Positions 1 through 16,199 are shown, numbered from the stretch's first letter. The stretch: 64,000 nt of DNA from Reticulitermes speratus (GCA_021186555.1 JAJKFL010000031.1:23928452-23992451), one strand, 5' to 3'. The notes: generated by a model not told the origin, from the letters alone. Made by a program: numbers and translations.

Positions 1-501
1 ACAATGAAAAATAATATGCATTTATGGAAGAAAAAATGTTAATTTTACCATAAGCTTCGAATGTTATCTACAGCTTGCTTCTGAAATAACTATTTGTGGC
101 TTTGCTCAGTTGCTTATTCCTTGGTGCAGGAAGAAACAGAATTTGTAGTACTGCTTATTACTTGCATTCAGATTAACATCCTACACAAATCTATTAATGC
201 ATCACATGCCTCCTTCCTTTAATTATCGTTCGTATAGTCTTGGGAGTCAATTATCCACACTAAACGATACTGACTGCAGTTTGGTAAATGACACCAAGAA
301 ACCTTTGGAAAATATCTTGCATTGTTCACATTATGACAGATACTGCAAGTTCCACAAATGACACAAGAGGGCAAGATTAGAATGACCCATAAATTCCTAG
401 CATGGCATGTCCAATCAACATGAATATACCCATACCATGTCATAGGAACAGGGAGTGACAATTCAGTGTGAAAATGTGTTTGCATATGGTTTGGCAGTAG
501 T

Positions 502-507
502 TTTATT
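502..507 (-). terminator. Probable NAA10 polyadenylation signal (AATAAA)
   Basis: On the minus strand this reads AATAAA, 100 bases after the NAA10 stop codon and the first perfect hexamer there. That implies a 3'UTR of roughly 120 bases. The cleavage site itself cannot be seen. Confidence 0.55.
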
Positions 508-606
508 CATCCAGTTAATCAAAGTGGTGTGAATGAAAATACATGTTTGATGAAATATATTTTGCTGAATTTTTAAACTTCATGCAAGTGGCATGGGTGG
601 GAAGGA

Positions 607-5078
<4,472 letters not shown>

Positions 5079-5202
5079 TTTATAAGGGAATATACTGGAT
5101 TACTTTGTGCCTCGAAAATTGCTACAGAACGTCATTAACCACGCACGCGTACCAGCATAAACAAACGCTGAACCACGGATCAGAGTGCTGAACGCTGTCA
5201 CC
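5079..5202. promoter_or_regulatory. Putative bidirectional promoter between NAA10 and the 5203 exon
   Basis: Only 124 bases separate the NAA10 ATG (minus) from a strong-context ATG on the plus strand. The gap has no obvious TATA box but has a small CpG-containing block (ACGCACGCGT near 5140), as expected of a housekeeping promoter. Start sites are not visible; the bidirectional reading depends on the 5203 exon being real. Confidence 0.4.
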
Positions 5203-5353
5203 ATGGCTGACACCATTGGCCGGTTTAAAATTTCCCTTTCAACAGCAATACCAACAGTTTTAGACGCGGGATTTTACTACAAGAAATTTGGTGACATCCA
5301 AGACCGCGGTGTAATATCTGCTGTTCTTACGGCGGCGAATATTAAGATTGCAG
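5203..5353 (+). CDS. Possible first coding exon of an unidentified gene divergent from NAA10
   Basis: An ATG in the context GTCACCATGG opens a frame of 50 codons plus one base, ending at a consensus donor CAG/GTAAAG (donor GT at 5354). The peptide starts MADTIGRFKISLSTAIPTVL and contains AGFYYKKFGDIQDRGVISA; I do not recognise the family. After the donor the frame runs into an old SINE-C copy, as expected of an intron. The head-to-head position with NAA10 supports a real transcription unit. No downstream exon could be found in the window, so it may lie beyond a long intron, be noncoding, or be a chance frame. Starting at the ATG rather than the upstream in-frame GTG at 5185 is the normal eukaryotic choice. 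Confidence 0.35.
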
Positions 5354-5357
5354 GTAA

Positions 5358-5575
5358 AGTTCAAGTTGTCCCCATACACGTCATGAAGGCATATAAGGGG
5401 AATGGTGATATGGCTCCACGAATTCAATAGTCGGCGCTAGATGACGTGAGTGGCTAGCTTCACACCCCGGCTGCTTTACCACCAGGGAAAGAGCCCCCGG
5501 TCATGTATCAGAGCCCCCGGTGCCCATTGAATAGGAGGCTGGGTGGGCCCCAGAGCTAGGCTAGACCTTTTGCAG
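5358..5575 (-). mobile_element. SINE-C copy, 5'-truncated and eroded
   Basis: On the minus strand it has the SINE-C landmarks: CTATTCAATGGGCACCGG, then ATCTAGCGCCGA, then GTGGAGCCATATCACC and ATGCCTTCATG. The tRNA-like head is missing. A short internal duplication (AGAGCCCCCGGT twice near 5490 and 5510) is present. Confidence 0.7.
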
Positions 5576-5641
5576 TTTGTTTTCTGTGATGTATGAACTG
5601 ATTTTTTATTTATAATTTTGATAAATTTTAGTCTTCAGGTA

Positions 5642-5830
5642 GGCCGTGTCATGGCTCAGTCAGAGATGCCAACATCTTGTCATGGTGGGCTGGGTTTGAG
5701 ACCCAGCCAGTCCATGTGAGATTTGTAGTGGACACAGTTCCAATGGGACAGGTTTTTCTGCAAGAATTCAGGTTTGCCTGTCGGTATCATTACACCAGTC
5801 TGTCATACCCATCTTTTTAATACTACTCTT
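5642..5830 (+). mobile_element. SINE-A copy (tRNA-derived), old
   Basis: Begins GGCCGTGTCATGGCTCAG (A-box-like) and keeps the family landmarks CAGTCCATGTGAGATTTG, GGGACAGGTTTTTCTGC and CTGTCGGTATCATT. The B-box region is eroded. Confidence 0.8.
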
Positions 5831-6862
5831 ATCAGGACAAGCAGGCAAAGCTTGGAACTGTCAAACAAAGCAATGCTATTTCAGTTCCAGCAGAGCATAG
5901 GAGAGGAAAGTGCCTTCACATTTTTCAGACCAAAGTACAGTGTAGTAACTTAATGTAACACAAATGAAATGAAAAATGTGTTTTTACTGTTTTCAGTTAG
6001 GTGGAGACTACATAGTTCTTGAATTGCCCATGCAAGCACAACTGTGAATTAGCAAGAGACCAACACCATGGTGCGTGAGGGTTTCTACAGTTCTTCCACC
6101 AATAAGTGAAACTGCACAAATATGCAATTGGGGAAGATCTGCTGTATTACCCATGCAATACAGGATTCAGGTACATACATGTACATATATTTTTATTGTT
6201 GCTGTAATTATTGCTGTATGCAGATGCTTATGGTATATTTGAACTTTAATTCTGCTGTTTCTCCCTGTGATTCATCTGTCTTTAAATCATCCTTTGGCTT
6301 AAACTGATCCAACCGACATCTACCGTTAGTAAAACAAATGTTTAGCAGGGTCCCACCAATAATTTTGCATTTATCTCTATATCCATGTCTACAGCTGTGT
6401 CTGGATTTATTCCTGTTCTGGATTTTTGTCTGCATATCTATTTGCACTTTCATATTTTCTTCCATCAGATTATGAATTTTCGTTTGTGTTTGCATTTAAA
6501 ATATCCTCCACAGGATCACGCTGTATCTTATGGACCTGAAATGGATGTTTTGAGAAGCACATGTTATATTAAAACACTAATCTGTTGCATGCTACAGATA
6601 AATCATTTATGTTCAACACTGTAGCATGTTGGTACTGCCACATATGCTTGGGTCACCATACAGGAAATGTCTGAAATGCCTGTCTTAAACCAGTACATGT
6701 AGACACTTCCTCACAAACTGATAAAACTTGCTCACAGAGATGTTTTGCATGGAATAAAATTATCTTGAAAATGGGCAGGTTTGTGTTGGGAGATTGTTTA
6801 CAGACATATGGTCACACTTTGTGCGTCCAAACGAGGGCAATCCTTTAATTTATATTTTTGAT

Positions 6863-7016
6863 TGTAGGCTTCCGCCGCGATGTTGATGAGATCTGCGCTC
6901 TTCTGGGATATTCTGGGTAATTGTTTACCGACGTTTCAGGACCGATACGTTGTCCCGAAACGTCGGTGAACAGTTACCACATGACGCCGCGTAATATTCC
7001 AGAAGAGCGCAGATCT
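6863..7016. mobile_element. Fold-back element, family G, near-palindromic
   Basis: Left arm 6889-6940 (AGATCTGCGCTCTTCTGGGA ... GTTTACCGACGTTTC) pairs with right arm 6956-7016 around a loop of about 15 bases. The right arm has 12-15 extra bases (CATGACGCCGCG). The preamble GGCTTCCGCCGCGATGTTGA also occurs at 10198, so the family is larger than this hairpin. Confidence 0.8.
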
Positions 7017-7435
7017 AATTTCTATCTATTTGGTGTTCTTTTGCTTCATCTAGAATTCTATTCTAAGGCCTAAATCCAGGGTTAAACACAGAGTATTACC
7101 TTTCTGTATTAAAGTGAAACATGTAGGAGTAAGTAGACAGAACTGACTTCCTTAAACTGGGCATGTCACATGTGACCAATTTCTTGCTTTCAAGCAGTTT
7201 TTCATTTCATGTCTTCAATTTTGAAACACTTCCAAATGATCTGTTATGTGCAGACATATTATGACACATTGCAGACTGATTTTGTTACATGCACAAATAT
7301 GCTTTATCTGTTTTCACGTTATATTCACCGTGCATCATGATAACAAATCAAAAGTAGTGCATATGTTGGTTTTTAGACTTTTGATACTTCATCTGTATTT
7401 ACTTGTAGATCTGTTTCTTATTCAATGCCATTAGA

Positions 7436-7597
7436 CAGGGGTACAAAAAATTTCCAGAACTCTAGGAGTCACCTTAAAATTCTTGGCTCCAGACAGGTGA
7501 CCTGAAGCAAGTTCCATACTGAGGGCTCACAAATATTAGGCGCCACTGTACAAACTTCGGTCCCCTGGGATTTTTGCCTCACTGCCAGTAGATGTTG
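7436..7597 (+). mobile_element. hAT-like MITE, degenerate copy
   Basis: Starts CAGGGGTACAAA, a hAT-style terminus. It shares AGTTCCATACTGAGGG and TTAGGCGCCACTGTACAAA with the copies at 29920 and 41915. The right terminus is eroded. Confidence 0.55.
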
Positions 7598-7677
7598 CTG
7601 ATATAAATGAAAAATAAGATATTTGCTAATGTGCACAGCTTTGCTTGCAGCATTTAAGTATACATTAATATCATGTA

Positions 7678-7968
7678 GGCCGTGCCGTGGCTCAGGCTGT
7701 TAGTCGCTGGCCTCTCACCGCGGAAGCCCGGGTTCGATCTCAGGTCAGTCCATGTGGGATTTGTGGTGGACAAAGTGGCACTGGGACAGGTTTTTCGCTG
7801 AGTACTTCGGTTTTTCCCTGTCAATTTCATTCCACCTGTGCTCCATTACACGTAAAAACGAAAAAAATAATCATCTTCATCACAGGGTTGCACAAGGAGC
7901 CTCAAGGCTGCGGTGCGTCCGTAGCATCTTCTGCGGGGCCCAACCCCCCCCCCCCCCCCAAAAAAAAA
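7678..7968 (+). mobile_element. SINE-A, nearly full length
   Basis: tRNA-like head with A box (GTGGCTCAGGCTG) and B box (GGTTCGATCTC). The body has CAGTCCATGTGGGATTTGTG, GGCACTGGGACAGGTTTTT and GAGTACTTCGG. The 3' part (CAAGGCTGCGGTGCGTCC) ends in a C-run and an A-tail. The overlapping open frames 7687-8024 are by-products. Confidence 0.9.
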
Positions 7969-8903
7969 TCAAGTACCTCTTGCTAGAAACGTCTTCACCC
8001 GAACTATTCTTTTTAATCTGCTGAATATGGAGCTAATAATGCTACTTCTTCACTAAGTAGTATTTATGCAATGACCACTATTTTGTCAGCTATATGACTT
8101 ACCAGAAGTCTAAGGGTCTGAGAGTTTTCGCTTTGTTCTGTTTATGGTATGTGGGATATGCATTGCAAGGCCTTATATTGTGGTGTTGCTCTGTTTACAT
8201 GGACGTCCTCAGTACACAACCGCTGGTCTAAATAATACTCAGTAATATTCCAGTACTAACAGTCTATACCACACTCACTAATGATGTAAATTAGAGTTCT
8301 TGCACTTACGCTATTCATTTCTCTATCAGTATCGAAAGAACGGTGAACAAAATATTCTTTGGAAGGTTTCGGTACATGTAACATAAAAAATCCGTCTTTA
8401 CAACGTACCAGCAACCACGATTATTGATATGTTGTGTGTCTATTTGATGACTCTTGTCTGATACAAACAGTGATTTTTGACCGTTGAGTGTTGTGTTGTT
8501 TTTCCCGGCAAATCAGGAGATCTTTGCCTCAGTTGTATCTTTCGTGCAGGAAGATGCCTGCTGGCGTGCATCTTGAAGGGTGTGGACACAATAGCCTGAA
8601 TGTCCTTGTTTGTTATCTCTGGTCCGTCTGTCACATTGAAAAGTCTCCCATTTACGCATCGCATTCATGTTGACACATTGTTTGTACAAAGTGCACAAAG
8701 TGTACGCATAAGGAGGAGGTAGCACCTGGCCATCCCTGTGTTCTAGAGCTTGTGTATTGTCTCAGAGTGTACAGCTTTAATAAGTTACGTGTAATTAAGT
8801 AATTTCAGGATGAAATCCGTGTTAGTCTAACCTGAAAATGATATTAAGGTAGGAGTGTGTTATGTGTGTATGAAATATGTGCAAATATATGAAATATATG
8901 AAT
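7969..8903. other. No recognisable feature
   Basis: Unique-looking sequence. Overlapping short frames on both strands at 8440-8725 cancel each other as evidence. Confidence 0.5.
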
Positions 8904-8906
8904 GTG

Positions 8907-8941
<35 letters not shown>
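8904..8941. repeat. (TA)n(TG)n microsatellite
   Basis: Alternating TA followed by about ten TG dinucleotides. Confidence 0.95.
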
Positions 8942-8942
<1 letters not shown>

Positions 8943-9612
8943 GAATGGGCTAGAAACATCTGCAGGAGGAGTGGCTCAAGAAAACCAAGAAGAAAAATTA
9001 TTTGTGTGTGATTTGTAATCCAGTTAGCATTGTATTAAGACAGTAATGAACAGTGCATTTTGGTAGAAACCAAAATTGATTATTGATTATTGCTTACGTG
9101 GGTGCTCGAAGTATTACTTTCACATTTATGCACATGAAAATAATGATATGATTGAGGCAGAAATGTTGAAATATGTCGCAATTTTACCCGCAGGGGTTAA
9201 TGGAAGATTGTCACAGAAAATGACATCGTGATGATGTGTTTCCAGGTCTAGAATCGATCTCGATACATGCTGAGCACGAAGCAGAATTGTTAACAACTTC
9301 GCGGCGATGTTACATAAACACTTTCACATTAATCTAATGATATCCGTCACGTTGTGTTCAATCAGTTATATAAATACGCCGTACTCCCTCTAACACAACG
9401 CTCTTAATTTATTTTCAACGCTACATGTTTCGATCGATATTGATCATCATCAGCCGTGTTTTACAAATTCTTAAAAACAAGGCAAAATGTTGGTATTTGT
9501 GAGAGCTGTCAAATATCACGATGTATATATTACAGTAAATTGTAACATGTAGCTAGTAAGTTGTGCCAATCACTGTAGTGTTTTAAGATTGTTATGATGC
9601 TTGTTCCTAAGT

Positions 9613-9839
9613 CATCATCATCATTCTGTAAAGGCTAAGCCTTGTCGCTGCAACCATAGATGTCTGTCTTGTGCCAGTCTCTTCATTTCGGCGTAGGAGT
9701 TGCAAAAGAGTTCCTTCATCAGATTCTTGATGTAAGAGAGCCTCGGTCGTCCTCTACTTTCCTTCCCCAACACTCTACCTTCCATGATGTTGGTAACAAA
9801 ACCATTATGTCTCAACAAATGTCCAATAAGTCCAATAAG
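9613..9839 (-). mobile_element. 5'-truncated LINE tail with intact target-site duplication
   Basis: Flanked by the 12-base duplication TTGTTCCTAAGT (9601-9612 and 9840-9851). On the minus strand the last 65 codons of a non-LTR endonuclease/reverse transcriptase ORF remain open, including the tail signature GKESRGRPRLSY and RLAQDRHLWLQRQG, with TGA at 9621-9623. The 3' end is a short ATG-ATG run directly after the stop. It is a typical dead-on-arrival insertion, and the open frame and clean duplication suggest a recent one. It belongs to a family different from LINE-F. Confidence 0.88.
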
Positions 9840-10194
9840 TTGTTCCTAAGTAAAGGTTAAAAATATTTATAGAAGTTAAGTAAAAGTTTTGTAGTTAAAA
9901 GTCGAAATGTGGGGTGCAGTAATTAGCTGGCCACCTAGCTTGACCTTTATTTTACTTTTTAATTTTTAATTCTCATGTGTAGCGCCGGTTAACTTTGCTT
10001 GCCTGCTTGTCAATGGGCCTATTTGATGAATATATCGCCAGTTCTTACGTGCTTTGCATATTCAGTCTCCCTTTTTTTTTATTTTCTTTTGTAATGCCAA
10101 TTTGCTCTTTCCACTTTTACGCTCTGCACCACACTACCGATGTTGGCTAAGGTTCGGCAGCTTACTACAAAAATAAACAACGTTTTACCTTGAT

Positions 10195-10345
10195 TTCAGG
10201 CTTCCGCCGCGATGTTGATGTAATCTGTGGTCTTTTGGGTAATTACGCGGCGTCGTGTGGTAATTATTTACCGACGTTTCGGGACAACGTGTCGGTCCCA
10301 TCTTCATGGGTCAAGATTCCGAGATGGAAAGAAAGCTTGTGACAA
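10195..10345 (+). mobile_element. Fold-back family G, single arm
   Basis: Shares GGCTTCCGCCGCGATGTTGA, ACGCGGCGTCGTGTGGTAA and TTACCGACGTTTCGGGACAA with the palindrome at 6863-7016, then CCCATCTTCATGGG. Confidence 0.65.
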
Positions 10346-10769
10346 GGAAACTTGGCAGCAAGGCGGGGTAGGGAGCCGTGCGATGTGACAATGGCCAATA
10401 GGATGAGAGAGGGGGGGGGGGGTTTACCTTGTTTTTAAGAATTTGTCTAACACGTCTGATGATGACTGATATCGATAGAAATGTGTAGCTTTAAAAGGAA
10501 ATTAAAAGTGTTCTGTTAGACGCAGTAGTGTGTATTTATAGTACTTTTACTGTTTTCGTAGTTTGCCTTTATAGGGCTATATGCTCTTGATAGGAAATTA
10601 GCACCAAATTCAAAATTGAATTTCGTTAATTTAAAAAAAAACGCTAAAACAAGAAGTCTGAGGATACAAGGAAATTCTGTGTGAATAATTAAATCGTGTT
10701 GCAAATAACCTATTACTGTACAAGTCTTGTATCTACGTAAATATCCTGGGTACAAAATACCTTATTTAT

Positions 10770-11034
10770 TTAACCCTGTAAAGCCTAGTGGTTACTTTAT
10801 ATACCACCCAGTTAAACGTTTAAAAATTCTACGTTCTGCTCACAGATTGTATTCATGTATTTTTTATGATTCTTCCAAAAAACAGCGATTATTTTCCTAT
10901 GCAGCATTAAGGTATTGGCTTTTATAACCGAGAGGGAGTGTGTTTACTGCGCGGTACGAAATGAATCTTTAAACAAAATTCAGGTTTATCTCGGTGACTG
11001 TGACTGTGACTGGACTCAGTCCTAAGGGGTTGAG
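10770..11034. mobile_element. piggyBac-like MITE, degenerate
   Basis: Left TTAA then CCCTGTAAAG. The internal match to the copy at 24095 includes GTTTACTGCGCGGTACGAA and the CTCACAGATTGTATT stretch. The right TTAA is mutated. Confidence 0.6.
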
Positions 11035-11569
11035 TTAAGATTATATAAGGATTGCACGTGTGCTTGTGTGTGTGAGTGTTAAAGTGTATGTAGAAAAATT
11101 ATTTCAGAACTAAAATGAAAAGAAATGTTGACTGCGGCTATACACTTTGTATTCAGTTCATTCTGTTTTGTTTTTGGAAAGGAAGCTTGTGTGATGAGCA
11201 AGAATGATAAAGGAGGAATACATACTGTACACATAAGGTCCCTGGTGAACTTCAAGAGAGAGATTACAAAATGAAGAAAAGAAAGAACCAGACTACGAAT
11301 ATATTTTACGACAAACAAAAGTTGAAACGTAGACAAAACGTAGACAGAATGAAAGAAGGCAAGCTTATTAAAGTGACATGCACATATCCTTGTCTACAGA
11401 AAAAGAGTATAAGAAGACCTAAGAGTAGATGAAAAGATCAGTTTACTATCTGATTTTCAGGAAGGACTTCAAAGGCGCTCAGTGGTTGAGAAGAAAAAGT
11501 CAAAAAGAAAATACTCATATCCTTTGATTTGTGAAATGGAACAAAAAACTGTTCGTACAGGTACAAAAA
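11035..11569. other. Purine-rich stretch, no gene
   Basis: The plus strand is strongly A/G-biased from 11090 to 11530. It may be eroded LINE-F body, but no alignment is visible. Confidence 0.4.
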
Positions 11570-11887
11570 GCAAGTTTAAAGTTACAAGTGGGTTGGCCTG
11601 TGGCAGGTGTGGGGGATAGGAGAGGCACATACAAAGTTTTGATGGCGAAACCTGAGGGAAAGAGACTGCTTGGAAGGCCTTGGCTTAATGAGGGGATAAT
11701 ATTAAAATAGATAATCAAGCAGTAGGATGGAAGGCATGGACTGGATTGATCTTGCCCAGGATATGGACAAGTGGAAGGCTTTTGTGTACGCGCAATGAAC
11801 TGTCATATTCCTTAAGATGCGCGGAATTTCTTGACTAGCTGAAGAACTACTAGCGTCTTAAGAAGGACTCAGCTCCATGAAGGTAGT
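11570..11887 (+). mobile_element. LINE-F 3' end remnant
   Basis: Eroded reading of the C-terminal region, with the DNA landmark GATAATATTAAAATAG and a protein-level echo of GMDWIDLAQD. The 3' tail GGAATTTCTTGACTAGCTGA ... GGACTCAGCTCCATG follows. A SINE-A is inserted immediately after it. Confidence 0.8.
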
Positions 11888-11899
11888 TAGTTAGTAGTT

Positions 11900-12154
11900 T
11901 TTTTTTTGTGGAGAAGGGCCCCGCAGGAGAAGTACGGACGCACCGCAGCCTTGAGGCTTATTGTGCAACCTTGTGATGAAGATGATGAGAAAGATTATGT
12001 TTTTTTTTCATTTTCCAAGTAATGGAGCACCGGTGGATTGAAACTGACAGGGGAAAACCGAAGTACTCGGGGAAAAACCTGTCCCAGTGCCACTTTGTTC
12101 ACCACAAATCCCACATGGACTGACTCGGGATCGAACCCGGGCCTCCCCGTGTGG
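11900..12154 (-). mobile_element. SINE-A, head-truncated, with target-site duplication
   Basis: Flanked by TAGTTAGTAGTT at 11888-11899 and 12155-12166. Minus-strand order: B box (GGTTCGATCCC), body, a 3' part with CAAGGCTGCGGTGCGTCC, and an A-tail at 11900-11907. The A-box half is absent. The target is the tail of a LINE-F copy. Confidence 0.9.
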
Positions 12155-12166
12155 TAGTTAGTAGTT

Positions 12167-13254
12167 AGTCAGTTGTTTAGTTACTTGAGAAATTGTGCAG
12201 GCATTTGAACGTTCGATAATAACCTAAAACACATAATATATTTTTCTAGTAGCACGTAGTATGCGGCACTAGGTAGCACGTTTTATTTCGACAGATCTCC
12301 TACGTGCGTCTGTTCCTACTCATGTAATTAATTTCATTAGATATACGTGCTTCCCTTTATCTGCACGTTCTTGAGCTTCTTGCACTCCATGCTGCATAGT
12401 GCCACTTTCATTCCTTCCCTTTTTAATTTGTGTTACACAGCGGCGCTGATGGGAGGGCGACATCTGCAGCCCCAACCAATCACTGACGTCGAGTCTGTGT
12501 GATCAGGAACAGTTACAGAATTAACGACGCGAAATTTCGAATATTTTGGATTCATTAATTTTAGTGCGAAGAAACCCCTGGCGGAATTTGTAAGGTAGTT
12601 CGTAACCAAACGAGAAAAAATTTGGGCAAATTTCTAAAATTTCTCCGCCGTTCAGTCCTAGAAGCTAAAATTGAGATAGATGGAGTTGGGGTGGCCGTTT
12701 TGGCATCGGAAGGGCCAGGGAATGGTTTCTCTGAACAAGGAGACAAGAAAATGACGGTACCTCTATTTCGTCTTGGCGGTACCTTCTTCTCCATTGATCT
12801 GTCGTAAAAAAGATTGGAAATAGAAAAAAAAAAGCAGAAAAATGCTTTTCTATTAACCGCAAGATAAGTAACTCTTCTCTTTTGTAGATCTTCTGTACCA
12901 TAAAAATGCTCTGCTTTTGTTTACATGATTTAAGCCGAAACAGTAGAAAAACATTTTATCTACACTTGCGTCTTTTAAACGGGTCATGTCAGTGTTTCAC
13001 TAGCGCATTTGTACAGAATTTAGAAAATCCTTATATTGAGTCCCGATGCAGGAAGTGCTGAATAAAGGCTTGATTTCTAAGCTTCTTTCGGATAGTAACT
13101 GTAACCGTAGTGTGATACTTCTGTATACAGTGTTTTTCAATTTTCGTAGTCTCTCATATATTTGTTTTTGTCCAAAAATCTGGAACAAAACACGACAACG
13201 TGGAAGCAAAATTATCGCCTTGCTACATAAAACAGGATTTTGGTGGGAACACCT
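12167..13254. other. No assigned feature; GC-richer block at 12420-12810
   Basis: A plus-strand frame at about 12565-12807 is free of stops (LEAKIEIDGVGVAVLASEGP), with an antisense frame of similar length. Neither is recognised. Confidence 0.4.
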
Positions 13255-13497
13255 GAGCAAAGTAGACGACTTGTAAGACCCAGACTTAGATGGGAGGATT
13301 GATATTAAAAAGGATCTTAAAAATAGAGCATGAGAGGTTGTAGATTGGATTGATCTGGCTTAGGAGCGGGACAGGCGGATGGCTGTTGTCAACGCGTAAG
13401 TGAACGTTCAGGTTCCATGAAATACGGGAAATTTCTTGACGAGCTGAGGAATTATTCGCTTTCCAAGGACGACTCTGCTCCATGGAGTTAATTAGAT
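13255..13497 (+). mobile_element. LINE-F 3' end remnant
   Basis: Landmarks GGGAGGATTGATATTAAAA, TTGGATTGATCTGGCTTAGG (tail peptide DWIDLA), CAGGTTCCATGAAATACGG and GACTCTGCTCCATGGAGTT. It keeps more of the tail than most copies here. Confidence 0.85.
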
Positions 13498-13682
13498 AGT
13501 TGGGGCTACATGAAACAATTAAAACTGGAATTTCCTGTCAGCTGAAAATAGAGACCACCCGCAGTTAAATCAGCCTTGGGTGAATTATGTAAAATTTATG
13601 CTGTTATTAAAACTTATGTAGAACGCAGTTCATAGTGATAGTTGAAAGTAAGGGGTTGAAATAGTCCCTTTAAAAATATATG

Positions 13683-13752
13683 TGTGTCCACGTGCGTTCG
13701 GAGTGTACGTTAAGATATATGGTGTCCAGTGCGTTCGGGTGTACGTTTCAAT
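13683..13752 (+). repeat. Two-copy imperfect tandem repeat
   Basis: GTGTCCACGTGCGTTCGGAG and GTGTCCAGTGCGTTCGGGTG, each followed by TGTACGTT-like sequence, about 37 bases apart. Confidence 0.6.
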
Positions 13753-14454
13753 AGGACTGCGCGGTTGCCGCTGTCACTGCAGTGGCCAGGTGTGTTCATT
13801 CATACATACTGATAAATTAGGTATGTAACGTACCATATATTTCCTTTGTTTTGTCTATTTCGCAGACGTATTTATATATGATAAACAAGGGTCCGTCCGT
13901 CTGTCTATTTTCCCCACCCTGTTCCTCCAAAACAGCGTGTTGCAGAAAACATGGTAAATATAAAAATTGTTTCTCTTAGATAATTATTAGTCTTTATTAT
14001 TTACAAAACTAGGCACAGGGCTCCTCGCTCGGGGAAAATAAAAATTAGGGCTGTTGCTTGGGTGCGAGGGGAAACCCGCTGTTCTGTTCTGCACAAACTT
14101 ATGGTTGAGGAAAAACCTGCATTAATACCTTTCGTTGTTAGCAGAAAAGCATAAAGTTTATTAAACATCTACTCTTGTTATTCAACACTTCGATACGGTG
14201 GATATTTATTCTAATGCGTGGTAGGATCATAATTTGGGCTTGGCCATGTCTAATAATGTCGATGAAAATTGGAAAAGTTCAAATACATGGAAACGACGGC
14301 GCAAAGTTAAAATTACGTTTAGGAAGAATTCAGAGCAGATCAGAATCGTGGAATGACGGCAAATTAGAACCCTTTTTCTTCCTGAATCCTGCCAAAAAAT
14401 ATAAAGTTTAATGAAGATTCAAGTCTTTCGGAATGTAAAACCCTCTAGATTTGA

Positions 14455-14950
14455 AAATAGTTACCGACGTTTCGGAGGAGCTAGCTGCTTCCATCTTCAG
14501 AGGCGACGAGCTTCAGCGAAAGGCTGGTAACTGATCGACACCACTGTGAGAAACTTAAATCTCGCATAAATTTAATATATGCTGATCTAAATGGTTTACA
14601 TGGAAGCGAAATTAGGTCATTGATACTAAGGAAAGGTTGGTAGCGCTTTAGTACAGGGTGTTCATTAAAATATTTGGACCTAAGGGAAGGGAATAAATAA
14701 GAGACTTGTGAAAAATGCGTAATGAAGAGCTTTGTACCCTTAATCAAATGTGACGTATGGAACATGAAAAAAAAAACTTTCGTTCGAAAGCTTAAACAAC
14801 GACTTAGATGTGGGTGGGAGGATAATATTAAAATGGATGTTAAAGTTGTTACCAGTGTGTCTAGCAAAGGATAATATTTACAAGATTCGAGCCACTGATG
14901 AATGTTCAGTGATTTTATTCCATAGAATTTGTAAGACACAATAATAGAGA
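14455..14950 (+). mobile_element. Family-G motif followed by LINE-F remnant
   Basis: 14460-14505 holds TTACCGACGTTTCGGAGGAG and CCATCTTCAG, a fold-back core. From about 14640 an eroded LINE-F region follows: an echo of KIFGPK near 14665, GATAATATTAAAATGGATGT at 14820-14839, and a decayed 3' tail. The long minus-strand frame 14481-14939 is antisense to it and not a gene. Confidence 0.65.
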
Positions 14951-16043
14951 ATTAAGCAGTTTTAATAGTAGTAGTAGCAGCAACATATACTTTGAATACT
15001 TTTGTTACAAATAAGTAACGAATAGTAATTCTGTGAGGTAGTGAACAGGAAATTATGAAACCATCTAGATTGTAATATCACTGAGTGTTTATCCATACCA
15101 CAAAATATACTTTTTGTTAAGAATTCTTTGATTTGTATATTATATATATGTTTGGAGTTTGTACATTTAATTAATTCAGGTGTTTATTAGAAATCATCCT
15201 GCCCTGAATGGCGAGTGTTTGTTGCTTTAAAGTCTATGACTTCATAAGAGGAGGAGCTTGCAGATGAAAGTCCATTAAATGTTCATAGCAACTGAAACTC
15301 ATATTATACAAGTGTATAGCGATACTCGCGTTCTTTTTATGTAATCAAAGGCCACACAGTACTAGTAGCAAAATTAAAGCACGTTTCTTTTAATTTCAGA
15401 CGTGAATATTAAATTCGCCACGATCTACTTTAAAGGAACAAAAAAATGAGGCGAATATATCAGTTTAAGGTATCAGTAACGTAACTCACCAGTTAGTAAT
15501 GGTGTTTTGTTAATAATCGATATTTGTGCCGGGCTTAAATCGATCCCCGTTTGTGCAAGAGTCACTATTGTGAATTTATTTTTTCTCAAGTGTGGCGAAT
15601 TTCTGTTGGGCTTTGGTTTTAACGAGTCTTTTATGCGAGTACTGATGTGCTCATTACGGTCAGTGTACAGGGTACTGATATCTGGTATAGTTAGCTGCCA
15701 GAATGTACGGCGTCACATCTCGGAAGACGTGTGAGGTGTAAAGTCTCTCACGTCTTTGTCTGATTAATAGTAGTAATTCCACCAATAACAACCACTTACA
15801 GCAATAGAAACGAACAACAATAATAAGAAACAAGACAGGCAATGTACGTATAACGTAATATTGAGGCGCGTTCCCTTAACCATTGTTGCCGTGAAAAAGC
15901 AATAAGTGTTACATATTCTGAGTGTGTGTCTGTACCTTTAGGTATCCAGCATGCGAAGCGCATGCGCAGTGTTATATTGTCATCTGTGGACTGTCCGACT
16001 TGACCATATTTTTCCACATTATCTCATAAACGGCACGAGTTTC
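14951..16043. other. No recognisable feature
   Basis: AT-rich, with a few trinucleotide runs (AGT near 14966) and nothing that matches the repeat families above. Confidence 0.5.
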
Positions 16044-16065
16044 GGGGGGGGGGGGGGGGGGGGGG
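16044..16065. repeat. G22 homopolymer
   Basis: Uninterrupted run of 22 G. Its length may be inexact in the assembly. Confidence 0.9.
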
Positions 16066-16199
16066 AAGTCACTGAACATAAAATGTGTGTTTTGATTTTC
16101 TCTACAATTTTTGTCTGAAACATTTCTCATTCTAAGAATAATTCAGCGAAGTATTGTCATAAATGTACACACGTCTTCATGTAGAATACCCCATATTCT

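Larger units (their letters stand above)
9365..10544. mobile_element. Large fold-back element with nested insertions
   Basis: Left arm 9365-9487 and right arm 10423-10544 are inverted copies, about 80% matched by eye. Both contain the core CTACATGTTTCGATCGATAT / ATCATCATCAG and the run CTTAAAAACAAGG. Between the arms lie a truncated LINE (9613-9839), a family-G fold-back arm (about 10195-10345) and a G-run (10407-10420). Confidence 0.75.

Noticed and set aside
14481-14939. 152-codon minus-strand frame
   Set aside because: Antisense to a LINE-F remnant and a fold-back core.
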